A stretch of DNA of 28,703 nt, taken from IMG/VR virus record IMGVR_UViG_3300048105_000167, positions 1-28,703 of that record. One strand, 5' to 3'. Under the pieces are notes generated by a model. The model was given only the letters and a program-made list of their open reading frames with translations, was not told the origin of the DNA and did not search any database. Origin of the DNA: a virus. Positions 1 through 7,800 of this stretch are shown piece after piece. The position numbers and the translations under genes are program-made. The stretch's first letter is position 1; each line of letters begins with the position of its first letter.

Positions 1-252
1 GACACACTACCCAATAGACATTTAAACGAAGAGGGTAAGATATATAAACAAGAACTGTATCAAGACTTTGTGCACGAGTACCCAGACTATTCTCCAAGGG
101 CACGATACTCTGTATCTCGGACAAGGTTTTACAAGTGGCTAGTGGCATATTGTTTGTTTAAACACAACGTTGCTCCCGAGGAAGGTAGAGATAGTGCAGG
201 AAGGTGGATGATTATAAAAAGACCCGTTGTTCAGGAAGAGATGCCCTTTTGA
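1..252 (+). CDS. C-terminal end of a probable phage primase/helicase (5'-truncated)
   Basis: The frame is open from base 1 to the TGA ending at 252, so only the last 83 residues are visible and the real start lies upstream of the window. A GTG at 70 is in frame but is probably internal. The visible part reads as a winged-helix-like tail: a charged N-terminal helix, an LYQDFVHEYPDYS segment, then a basic segment with RTRFYKWL and a C-terminal GRWMIIKRP strand. Such tails close D5-type and other phage primase/helicase proteins, where they bind DNA. This is a family-level resemblance judged by eye, because the catalytic part is outside the window. Position at the head of a run of helicase and nuclease genes fits a replication protein. 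Confidence 0.55.
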   Translation, partial: DTLPNRHLNEEGKIYKQELYQDFVHEYPDYSPRARYSVSRTRFYKWLVAYCLFKHNVAPEEGRDSAGRWMIIKRPVVQEEMPF

Positions 253-272
253 AATTAAATGTAAACATAGCT

Positions 273-512
273 ATGGAAAACTCCTATAAGTTAATTATAG
301 ACAAGCTTTCATTGGATGATTTCAATGATATAAAGGGTTGTTATTTCATTCATAACCCATATAGGGAAGTGCAAGAGTCTACTCTTAATGAAATGCTACT
401 ATTTTACAAAGAAAAAAGAAAGTGGAACAAGTGCTTGAAAATTTATACACTTAAATCTAAATTAAAATTTAATCATGAACTACAGAGACTATCAAAAAAG
501 TATTATAAATAA
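273..512 (+). CDS. Small unknown protein between primase and helicase
   Basis: A 79-residue charged protein (MENSYKLIID start) that I do not recognise. I chose the ATG at 273 over an upstream in-frame ATG at 204, because the longer form would overlap the end of the preceding gene by 49 bases and adds a poorly structured leader. The 3' end overlaps the start of the helicase gene by 38 bases, as do other gene pairs in this module, which suggests coupled translation. The C-terminus is very basic and aromatic (Lys/Tyr/Arg rich), so nucleic-acid contact is possible. No membrane segment or cysteine cluster is present. Function unknown. Confidence 0.6.
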   Translation: MENSYKLIIDKLSLDDFNDIKGCYFIHNPYREVQESTLNEMLLFYKEKRKWNKCLKIYTLKSKLKFNHELQRLSKKYYK

Positions 513-1710
513 ATCTTTAGATGTTTTAAAACAACATGGGTTTGTTTATCTCGCTATGGAGGTGAGGACTGGCAAAACGCTTACTGCTTTAGGTATTGCC
601 AGTATGTTCTCAGAGACAAAAAATGTTTTGTTTGTTACAAAAAAGAAAGCGATTTCATCTATTGACAGAGACTACGCTTTATTAAAACCATCTTACTACC
701 TGCACACCATAAACTATGAGAGTCTGCATAAGATACCCTCAGAACTTAAATGGGACTTTATAGTGCTCGATGAGGCTCATTCGTTAGGGGCTTTCCCTAA
801 GCCCAGTAAGAGGGCTAAGGAGGCAAGGATGCTTATAATTAAAAACAAAGCAAAGGTTATTCTTTTGTCTGGGACACCAACGCCTGAGTCATACAGTCAA
901 ATGTATCATCAAGTTTATGGCATACCTAACAATCCTTTTAAGGAGTATAAGTCTTTCTATAGGTTTTGTGATAAGTATGTAGATGTTAAAGAACGAATTA
1001 TAAATTCGCTTCGCATTAGGGACTACTCCAGAGGAAGCAAAGCCATTTTAGAGCAGATGAAACCATACACTATTAGCTACTCTCAAAAGGAAGCGGGGTT
1101 TAAAGTGGATACAGTTGAGAAGGTTTTGTATGTAAAGATGTTGAAGCAAACATATAGAATAGCAACAGACCTTAAAAGCAATCTTGTAGTAGAGGGAAAA
1201 GATGAAGTCATCCTTGCAGATACTCCAGTAAAGCTTATGAGTAAGCTACACCAAATATATTCTGGCACAGTAAAATTTGAAGGTGGTGGGTCTGCGGTAA
1301 TTGATTCTTCAAAAGCGGAGTTTATACGCCGCCAATTTAAAAATATGAAGGTGGGTATCTTTTATAAGTTTAAAGAGGAACTGAAGGCTTTAAAATCGAT
1401 TTACGGGGATGACCTAACTACTGAGTTAAGTGTCTTTGACGACACAAATAAAAGTATTGCTCTTCAGATAGTAAGTGGAAGAGAAGGAATAAGTTTAAAA
1501 AAAGCGGAGTGCTTGATATATTATAACATAGACTTTAGTGCTACAAGTTACTGGCAAAGCAGAGATAGAATGACAACAAAAGATTCTGTTCAAAACGATG
1601 TGTACTGGATATTCTCTAAAGGAGGAATAGAAGATAAGATTTATCAAGCGGTCACCAAAAAGAAAGACTATACCCTATCTCATTTTAAAAAAGACTTATT
1701 AAGCCTATAG
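475..1710 (+). CDS. SNF2/DEAD-like superfamily 2 DNA helicase/translocase
   Basis: A 411-residue ATP-dependent SF2 helicase or translocase for DNA, expected in phage replication, recombination or repair. Motifs visible in order: Q-motif-like RDYQKSI (residues 4-10), Walker A EVRTGKT (29-35), Walker B/motif II DEAH (99-102), motif III SGTPT (132-136), motif V GREGIS (335-340), and a motif VI-like QSRDR (361-365). The spacing and the YYNIDFSATSYWQ run before motif VI resemble SWI2/SNF2-type phage helicases. The second arginine usual three residues beyond the first in motif VI (Q-x3-R-x2-R) is a Thr here. The size is compact, with two RecA-like lobes and no obvious accessory domain. The stop codon abuts the ATG of the following nuclease gene, so the two are probably cotranscribed and coupled. 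Confidence 0.9.
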   Translation: MNYRDYQKSIINKSLDVLKQHGFVYLAMEVRTGKTLTALGIASMFSETKNVLFVTKKKAISSIDRDYALLKPSYYLHTINYESLHKIPSELKWDFIVLDEAHSLGAFPKPSKRAKEARMLIIKNKAKVILLSGTPTPESYSQMYHQVYGIPNNPFKEYKSFYRFCDKYVDVKERIINSLRIRDYSRGSKAILEQMKPYTISYSQKEAGFKVDTVEKVLYVKMLKQTYRIATDLKSNLVVEGKDEVILADTPVKLMSKLHQIYSGTVKFEGGGSAVIDSSKAEFIRRQFKNMKVGIFYKFKEELKALKSIYGDDLTTELSVFDDTNKSIALQIVSGREGISLKKAECLIYYNIDFSATSYWQSRDRMTTKDSVQNDVYWIFSKGGIEDKIYQAVTKKKDYTLSHFKKDLLSL

Positions 1711-2109
1711 ATGGGACTGATAAAAAATAGTAATAAAGCCAAGCAAGGGGTAGACTTTACTGGAGTCAAGTGGGGGAAGATTCACCCATCTGATGTTGAT
1801 TTTGTCTTAGAGTTTAACAATAAAGTATTAATTTTAGGGGAGGTAAAATATAAGGGTAGCGAACTTACAATTGGCCAGAGGCTTATGTTGGAGAGAATAG
1901 CTGACAGTTGGCACACGGGTTTTAGTTTTGTTATCTTTGTACACCATACTCATGACGATGATACCACAGACATCCCGCTTGAAAAATGCGAGGTTTATAA
2001 GATATACCACAATAAGGAGTGGCATTCGTTAGGAGGGATGTTGATAGATAAAATTAATCAAATTAGAAAAGTATTTAATCTTGATGACAGAACAACAAAT
2101 ACAATCTAA
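1711..2109 (+). CDS. PD-(D/E)XK-like nuclease (132 aa)
   Basis: Small protein with a recognisable restriction-endonuclease-like core: an acidic SDVDFVLEF strand (residues 27-35, with D28 and D30), then LGEVKYKG (42-49, with E44 and K46), and a following helix with a glutamine (IGQRL, 54-58). This D...ExK...Q arrangement is the PD-(D/E)XK signature, so a metal-dependent DNA cleavage role is likely. It starts directly after the helicase stop codon and overlaps the next nuclease gene by 26 bases. The C-terminal half (HHTHDDDT, then a helical tail) is not assigned. Resolvase, exonuclease or nicking roles cannot be separated by eye. Confidence 0.7.
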   Translation: MGLIKNSNKAKQGVDFTGVKWGKIHPSDVDFVLEFNNKVLILGEVKYKGSELTIGQRLMLERIADSWHTGFSFVIFVHHTHDDDTTDIPLEKCEVYKIYHNKEWHSLGGMLIDKINQIRKVFNLDDRTTNTI

Positions 2110-2323
2110 AAGAATAAAAGAATTAGAGTCTGAAGGCTACTATGTAATCAAATTAATTAAAACAAACAAGAATGGTATTCCAGATTTAATAGCGATACCA
2201 CCCAACTCGAATGTAATATTTAGTGAGATTAAAACAAAAAAAGGAAAAACATCTGCTCTTCAAGAGTACAGATTAAAAGAATTAAAAAACTATGGATTTA
2301 TTACAGAAGTATTCAGCGGCTGA
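2084..2323 (+). CDS. VRR-NUC domain nuclease
   Basis: A 79-residue stand-alone VRR-NUC protein. The family is a PD-(D/E)XK branch acting on branched or flap DNA, and in phages usually sits beside a helicase. The visible signature runs NGIPDLIAI (Asp of the PD pair), then SEIKTKKGKTSALQEYRL, which carries the E-x-K pair and the conserved glutamine, then a final KNYGFITEVF strand typical of the family. The start is taken as the ATG at 2084; a TTG immediately upstream (2081) would add one residue. The gene overlaps its upstream neighbour by 26 bases and its downstream neighbour by 32, which fits compact coupled translation. Holliday-junction or flap processing during replication is the likely job. 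Confidence 0.88.
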   Translation: MTEQQIQSKRIKELESEGYYVIKLIKTNKNGIPDLIAIPPNSNVIFSEIKTKKGKTSALQEYRLKELKNYGFITEVFSG

Positions 2324-2642
2324 GTTATTTTATGAACTTGATGAAACATTTATAATACAGATAGAGGAATCATTAACTGTTAAACAGTCGGGGGACTTAA
2401 TTGTAGACATAGAACTGTTAGTGCCTAAACTAAAAAAAGTAAATCACAAGTCACAATTGTTGGCGGGTGTTCTACAGACTGGAGGCGAACCAATATACTA
2501 TGCTATTCGATTTATTAACGAAGAAAGACATAGCCCATATTTTTTTCAATTCATAATTATAGATACAGACCAATACTTAGATTTTTACAACCAAAAAAAA
2601 GCAATAAAAAATGGATATAGAGACGATAAAAGAAACTCTTAA
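2292..2642 (+). CDS. Unknown protein (116 aa) in replication module
   Basis: I do not recognise this gene. It encodes an acidic N-terminal half (ELDETFIIQIEESL), a Lys-rich middle, and a C-terminal part rich in aromatic residues and beta-branched strands (SPYFFQFIIIDTDQYLDFY). No membrane segment, catalytic signature or cysteine cluster is evident. The ATG at 2292 overlaps the preceding VRR-NUC gene by 32 bases, and the 3' end overlaps the following DnaA-domain gene by 32 bases, so it is embedded in the operon. Position argues for an accessory replication or recombination role, but nothing in the sequence proves it. Confidence 0.65.
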   Translation: MDLLQKYSAAELFYELDETFIIQIEESLTVKQSGDLIVDIELLVPKLKKVNHKSQLLAGVLQTGGEPIYYAIRFINEERHSPYFFQFIIIDTDQYLDFYNQKKAIKNGYRDDKRNS

Positions 2643-3144
2643 GAAGCACGACAACTATGATATTGATGACCCCGCTAAGAACTTATCTCAAAAGAGGGAG
2701 AATGTAGAAAGCAGGTTTATGTATTTTAAAATGTGCCAGGATTTAAAAAAAATGGGGCTCACTGCTATAGGAAACAGTCTATCACCTAAAAAAAACCACG
2801 CTACCGTTCTTCATGGTATAAGAACCATGAATGACTTGATAAAAATTGATAAGAGTTATAGGGCACGATATAAAGGACTAAAGGCTAGAGCAAAATATTA
2901 TGAAGAAGTTAGGGAAAGAAATAAGGCTCTTTCTTTCGATGAATGTCTTGTAAGAATAGCAGACTTGGAGACTAAGTTAAAAGAAATAGAAAAAGAAAAT
3001 ATTTATTTTATTGATGAAATATCTGACCTTAGAGACCACAATGAAATCGTAAAGGAACACTTGTTGTATCACAAAAGAAAGCTACATGCAAAAGGGTTTG
3101 ACACTAACCACATGAAAGTATTTAATCTACTAAAGTACAGATAG
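2611..3144 (+). CDS. DnaA domain IV-like DNA-binding protein with coiled-coil tail
   Basis: A 177-residue protein. Residues about 34-78 look like the helix-turn-helix DNA-binding domain (domain IV) of bacterial DnaA: a helix with RFMYFKMCQDL, then LTAIGNSL, then KKNHATVLHGIR (60-71). The last closely parallels the DnaA signature GRDHTTVLHA, which contacts DnaA boxes. There is no AAA+ ATPase domain. Residues about 95-160 are strongly charged and heptad-like (KALSFDECLVRIADLETKLKEIEKEN), suggesting a coiled coil and dimerisation. Known family context: DnaA-C-like domains in small phage proteins may bind origins or act as decoys for host initiator sites. Here that is inference. It overlaps the upstream gene by 32 bases. 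Confidence 0.75.
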   Translation: MDIETIKETLKKHDNYDIDDPAKNLSQKRENVESRFMYFKMCQDLKKMGLTAIGNSLSPKKNHATVLHGIRTMNDLIKIDKSYRARYKGLKARAKYYEEVRERNKALSFDECLVRIADLETKLKEIEKENIYFIDEISDLRDHNEIVKEHLLYHKRKLHAKGFDTNHMKVFNLLKYR

Positions 3145-3181
3145 TTAAAAAAAATTCATAACTTAGTATAAAATATCTTAT

Positions 3182-3412
3182 ATGAATTATGAAATAAAAG
3201 ATATAGATAAGATAGTTGAGTACAAGACTTGGACTACTAAAAAAAAGGTTGACACGCTGTTAGAGATTGATGCCAACATGTACTGTGAGTTAGGACTTGG
3301 AACTCCTCTGTCTGAAAAAAGAAATGTAAAAAGAAACTCTAGAAAAATCTATTACGCCATCAAAAAAGTAGATTCTGAACTAGGCTCTAAGCTTATTCAG
3401 TCTATGGATTAA
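3182..3412 (+). CDS. Small basic unknown protein (76 aa)
   Basis: A 76-residue hypothetical protein with an ATG start 37 bases after the previous stop. The gap is A+T-rich with no clear promoter or hairpin. The sequence alternates charged helices (KIVEYKTWTTKKKVDTLLEI) with a basic segment (SEKRNVKRNSRKIYYAIKK), which suggests a small helical nucleic-acid- or protein-binding factor. No named family is recognised. It is followed after 6 bases by the next small gene, with a purine-rich AAAAGGCG just upstream of that start. Confidence 0.6.
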   Translation: MNYEIKDIDKIVEYKTWTTKKKVDTLLEIDANMYCELGLGTPLSEKRNVKRNSRKIYYAIKKVDSELGSKLIQSMD

Positions 3413-3418
3413 AAGGCG

Positions 3419-3601
3419 ATGAAAAAAATAGAAACCAAGAGAGTTCAGAATGTCAACTTTATTATGGATGACATTCACAATTCTTCCAACAACATCTATG
3501 AACACCTCATAGATGAGGACTACCCCTCCCTAAAAACTGAATTAGTTACTCTAATAAAAAAGCTGAAAGGCTTAATAGATTCCCTTCAGGATGAGTTATA
3601 A
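3419..3601 (+). CDS. Small helical unknown protein (60 aa)
   Basis: A 60-residue protein beginning MKKIETKRVQ, almost wholly helical in appearance, with a C-terminal heptad-like run (LKTELVTLIKKLKGLIDSLQ) compatible with a short coiled coil. The start has one of the better purine-rich leaders in the module (AAAAGGCG). The 3' end overlaps the metallophosphoesterase start by 11 bases. Function unknown; a small oligomeric adaptor or regulator is possible but not shown. Confidence 0.6.
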   Translation: MKKIETKRVQNVNFIMDDIHNSSNNIYEHLIDEDYPSLKTELVTLIKKLKGLIDSLQDEL

Positions 3602-4310
3602 CACTATAAGGCCAAGACTACACGGAAACAAGCGGGTAGCCTTTGAACATCTTACGTCTGTAGAAAAAAGAATACTGGTAGTTGGAGACCTCCACGAACC
3701 TTTCACGCACCCAGACTATTTAGATTTTTGTAAAGAAGTATACGCTAAGTACCTGCTAAACAAGGTGGTATTCATAGGAGACATCATAGACTCCCACGGG
3801 TGGAGCTACCACGAGTCAGACCCCGATGGCCTTTCTCCTGGTGATGAGCTTAGCTTGGCAGTTAAGAAGGTGTCTAAGTGGTATAAAGCCTTTCCAAAGG
3901 CTGATGTGTGCATTGGAAACCACGACAGACTTGCTTCTAGAAAAATATTTTCAGCTGGAGTTCCGCGTAAATGGCTTCGTTCATACAACGAAATACTACA
4001 CACCCCTAAGTGGAAGTGGGTAGAGAACGTTACTTATGATGATGTTCTATACGAACACGGTGAAGGAGGACAGGCGCAGGCCAAGGCAAAGAACAACATG
4101 ATGTCAAGTGTTTGTGGACACACGCATACCGAAGCTTACGTCAAGTGGTTTGTAGGTAAACGATTCAGATGCTTTGCAATGCAAACGGGTTGCGGGATAG
4201 ACATCAAGTCCTATGCTGCGGCATATGCTAAAAACTTTAAGCGTCAGGCTCTCGGCTGCGGTGTAGTTTTAGGAGGCCACACGGCTTTTAATTGTATGAT
4301 GGATTTATAA
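3591..4310 (+). CDS. Calcineurin-like metallophosphoesterase
   Basis: A 239-residue two-metal phosphoesterase. All core motifs are present in order: GDLH (residues 32-35), GDIID (63-67), GNHD (109-112), EHG (155-157) and GHTH (176-179). These supply the Asp, His and Asn ligands of the dinuclear metal centre. Enzymes of this fold hydrolyse phosphomonoesters or phosphodiesters, and phage members range from protein phosphatases to DNA end-processing nucleases; the substrate here cannot be told. Trp-rich stretches (KWLRSYNEILHTPKWKW) probably form the cap. Location beside nucleases favours nucleic-acid processing, but that is contextual only. The start ATG lies inside the previous gene's last codons. 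Confidence 0.9.
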   Translation: MSYNTIRPRLHGNKRVAFEHLTSVEKRILVVGDLHEPFTHPDYLDFCKEVYAKYLLNKVVFIGDIIDSHGWSYHESDPDGLSPGDELSLAVKKVSKWYKAFPKADVCIGNHDRLASRKIFSAGVPRKWLRSYNEILHTPKWKWVENVTYDDVLYEHGEGGQAQAKAKNNMMSSVCGHTHTEAYVKWFVGKRFRCFAMQTGCGIDIKSYAAAYAKNFKRQALGCGVVLGGHTAFNCMMDL

Positions 4311-4346
4311 AAAAAGCCAACAGAATCGGCTTGGAGCTTTCAACTA

Positions 4347-4766
4347 TTGGCGGTATTAGAGAACCATAAATATATAAAAATGTTTGAAGTAGACCAACAA
4401 CTGTCTAAAAAAAAATGGGCAATAGACCTATACCTTAATATAAGAGGAGGGGACAAGTACCAGAAGCTTGGGCACAACGATGTGGACTTTAGAATAAAAG
4501 ATGAAAACAATAATGTTATATCTTACGCTCAAGTAAAAGTGATAGACGCTCCACTAGCCAAGGCTTACCCGCTAACTGTGGATGCAAGAAAGATAATTAA
4601 ACTCAGAGACAAAAGGATAAAAGGTGTAATCATCTGGGCGTGTATAGATGGTATTATATATTCAACCATAGAGGAGCTCCAAGGAGAAACGATGTGGGAC
4701 AAGTCAAGCGGTGAGTTAATCTTGTCTTTTAACAACAAAAAAAAATTTAAATATGTTAGAGCCTAA
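4347..4766 (+). CDS. PD-(D/E)XK-like protein with QxK active-site variant
   Basis: A 139-residue protein if the TTG at 4347 is used; an ATG at 4380 would give 128 residues and may be the true start. The core reads GHNDVDFRI (residues 42-50, with D45 and D47) followed by ISYAQVKVIDAP (59-69, with Q62 and K64). This matches a PD-(D/E)XK nuclease in which the usual Glu is replaced by Gln, a variant known in some branches of the fold. The rest is alternating strand/helix (GVIIWACIDGIIYSTIEEL). It is the last sizeable gene of the plus-strand module. Domain assignment is by eye, and catalytic activity is uncertain. Confidence 0.6.
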   Translation: MAVLENHKYIKMFEVDQQLSKKKWAIDLYLNIRGGDKYQKLGHNDVDFRIKDENNNVISYAQVKVIDAPLAKAYPLTVDARKIIKLRDKRIKGVIIWACIDGIIYSTIEELQGETMWDKSSGELILSFNNKKKFKYVRA

Positions 4767-4836
4767 ACAAGAGTTTGGATTAGTCATTTTGCTCAACACC
4801 ATAATTATTTATATGATAATTAAGCTATTGTTTTAG
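4753..4836 (+). CDS. Possible 27-residue membrane micropeptide
   Basis: An ATG at 4753 opens a 27-codon frame ending at the TAG 4834-4836. It overlaps the preceding nuclease gene by 14 bases and the 3' end of the minus-strand giant gene by 12. The product has a short charged head (MLEPKQEFG) followed by one continuous hydrophobic helix (LVILLNTIIIYMIIKLLF), so a single transmembrane segment is predicted. Overlap with the upstream stop is the same style as other gene joints in this module. Too short for family recognition; a chance reading frame remains possible. Confidence 0.35.
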   Translation: MLEPKQEFGLVILLNTIIIYMIIKLLF

Positions 4837-7800
4837 CTTCTTAAACTCCTGCTGAAGCTTATAGTAGTCAGAGTCTTTACCATACATCTGCTCATACAGC
4901 TCTGGTAACAATAATTTCATCTGAGTTTTACTCATTGGTTTGTCAGGCTTAGGCCTATAAGAAGAACTAATTCCAAACAAGTCTAACAAGTCATCTTCTT
5001 CCAGCTCTCCTTTTTCTATTAAATTATACAAACCTATTGCTGGGTCTATTTTTGTTCCTAATAATATTTCAACGACTGGTTTGCCGCCTTTTATGCCTTC
5101 TCCTTTTTCAAATTCACGAATAGTTTCTTTTACTATTGACATAAATGGGTTGACTATACTCGTTTCTCTACCTCTTTCTCCTCTACTCCTTGCTAAAGCT
5201 AGTTCAAGCGCTGCCCCAGCAAGAGGAACTTGATATAATAGATTTAATCCCACAAGCGCATCTCGAGACCTTTTGGCCACCTCTTCTTTATCTTCCTCAT
5301 CACCCATCATATACTTAGCCATGTTAGCTACAAATACAAATAAAAAGTTTGCCACACCTACATTTATGGCTACCGCCCTTGCTTCTTTGCTAATAAAGGC
5401 TTTATTAAAATCTCCTTCAGCTATTCTTTTCATGATAGCGCTTAGGCCAGTTGCAACTTTGTTTAACTGCAAGAATCCTGTGCTTCCAAACATAGTGACC
5501 GCTCTGGTAAACACATCTCTGTTTCGCTGTAGTTTAATTTTATCTGTGCCTCTTCTACTTTGCTGAGTAGCGTTGTAGTTATTAAAAGCCACTAATGCTT
5601 CTTCTGGGCTCATTCCATTTTTAATGTTACGCCTATAGTTGGCCATGTACCCCATAACTCCTAATACATCTCCCAATACAGTTGGTGCGCCCTTGGCTTT
5701 TCTAAATTGTTTTCTATACTCACTTGCTTTTTTTACTGATAGTAGTTTTAGGGGGCCTCCAGTTTCTAATCCATGCAAGTCGCCCTCTAAGCCTTTTTCA
5801 ATTCTGTCTGTAAATGAAGCAGAAATGTCTTTAGCTTTTTTAATTTCTGTCCTTATGTTAGCCAACGTATATAAAGAGTCGAGCATAAACATTATATGGT
5901 CTAGTCCAGGTGTTTTTCGGTCAGGAAAATATTGATACTCTTCTAAAGCGTTAACAAAAGATGTGGCCTGCTTGGGTATTTGAATAGCTTTAAAACTTAA
6001 AGCGTAGCCCGTAAACGCATTGAACACCTTGTTTAAAAATCCACCTGTCATTTGGTCTAATCCATAAGTTGGATTTATAACAGAATTTAATGTTTCAAAG
6101 ACAACCTTATCTAAACCTGTTTCTTTAAATAGAACATCTACAGCATCGTTTGTAACAATAGCATTTAAATCTTTTACTCCTTGAGCAAAAGCTTTATACT
6201 TTTCCATGTTGTCAATGTGCTCGTTCATCACATCAGTAAAGCCATACCTCAAGCTCAAGTCAATATCTTTTGATGTGTCTGTCCTGTCTCTAAACGCGGG
6301 AGAAGTTTCAGCATCAAATATTTTAACAAACTGTCCGTTATCTAACCAGGACTGGTTTATGGATTTACCTTCGCTCCTGGTAGGAAAATAATTATCGACA
6401 TACCCTAAATTTATATTGTTTACTGAAGAGAAAACATCATTAACACTTTCATAGTATGCCCCACTAAAATACTCTACGACCTTATCTGCAAACTCTATAA
6501 GGTCATCATCAAGTATATTTTTAATTTCATCAATAACCTTGCTGTCAAAACCTTTTTTTCTTAAACGCTCTGCCTGAACATCGTTTAAACTCAAAGCATA
6601 TATCCTTAGCAGGTTGTCGTCAGAATAGAATTGTTTTTTTCCTTTAACAGTTATTTCTATTGAGGCGTTTTTAAACTTTGACAGTATCTCTGTAAAGCCA
6701 TTTGTTATGCCATCAATACTGTTGGCTATATCGTTTATTATACCTCTTTGAATTTGTTGACCCCTCAAAGAGTTTTCATCCATGATGTTAACCTTGTCAT
6801 AGAGTTGTTCTTTGAAAAATCCTTTATCCTTATATCGGTCTAGTATTTCTGTAACAGAACCTAAATGCGCAAAGTAATTCCTTATAAATTTTAATGGACT
6901 ATTAAGAAGGCTTGCTCCATATGTTTTGGCATACAGTTGTACTCCTTTAAATATATTGGCTTTTCTAAACTCTTGAAAAATTTGCTCGCGCTGTTGTTCT
7001 ACCTCAGACTGACTTTTTATTGTACCGTCTTCGTTAAATAAGAAAGGATAGTCCTCTTTCATTTGCAGCATGGCTTTGTCAGTAAGCTGCTTTTGACGCT
7101 GCTTTTGTAAGGCTTTTTCAGCATTAAGACGCTGAACAGAGTCTTTTGCCCCCGCTCTTAAATCATCAAACAAGGCTTGAGTTTCTTCAACACCGAGCTG
7201 GTCTATTTGACCAAAGAGCTCATAGGCTAGAGCTCTATCTAACAACGAGCTTTCTTTTCTTAATAATTTTTCGCCCCGCGCCTCCTTCTCTTCAGCTGTT
7301 GCTATCTCTTGCTGTGCTTCTTGAATAAGCGTGGCTTCTGCCTCTAGCTGCTCGGGACTTGCTTTTAAAATATTTTTTACAGCAGTAAAAAAGTCTTTGC
7401 CCTGAGCGTCTAAACCACCTGCTCTAGACCTGTTTGACCTGGTCTTTCTTCCTTTTGCTTTGGTAATAACAAAACTCAACAAGTCTTTTACTAATAATTT
7501 CTTTTGTTTCGTTCTCAACCTTTCTACTGTACGAAGAACTTTTTCAGATGCCGCAGCTAAGTCTGCCTTTGACTTAATATTTGTAATAGTTGCAAGCGCA
7601 CTTTTAACATCTGTAGCAGAATATATCGTGGTAGGCAACACACTTCTTACAAAGTTTTTTAATTCAATCTGTGCGGCCCTTAAATCTTTGACTCCTCTCT
7701 TGTATCCAGCTATTGAGGCTTTTATTTTACCTATGGTTTTTTGAACCAACTGATTGGCTCTTGTGCCTACAGACCTATCTAATGCTAAGACCATCTCATC

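Noticed and set aside
70-252. GTG at 70 as the start of a separate 60 aa gene
   Set aside because: The frame stays open to base 1 and reads smoothly into it, so this is the end of a longer gene cut by the window edge.
3806-4023. Two overlapping frames (minus 3806-4003, plus 3826-4023) inside the metallophosphoesterase gene
   Set aside because: They are shadows of a gene whose metal-binding motifs are all intact in the main frame.
4314-4334. Short hairpin AAGCC...GGCTT between the metallophosphoesterase and the following gene
   Set aside because: Only a 5-bp stem with a 9-base loop and no T run after it; not enough to call a terminator.
4803-4821. Inverted repeat AATTAT/ATAATT at the convergent junction as a bidirectional terminator
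   Set aside because: An A+T-only 6-bp stem without U tract is too weak; it also lies inside the possible micropeptide frame.
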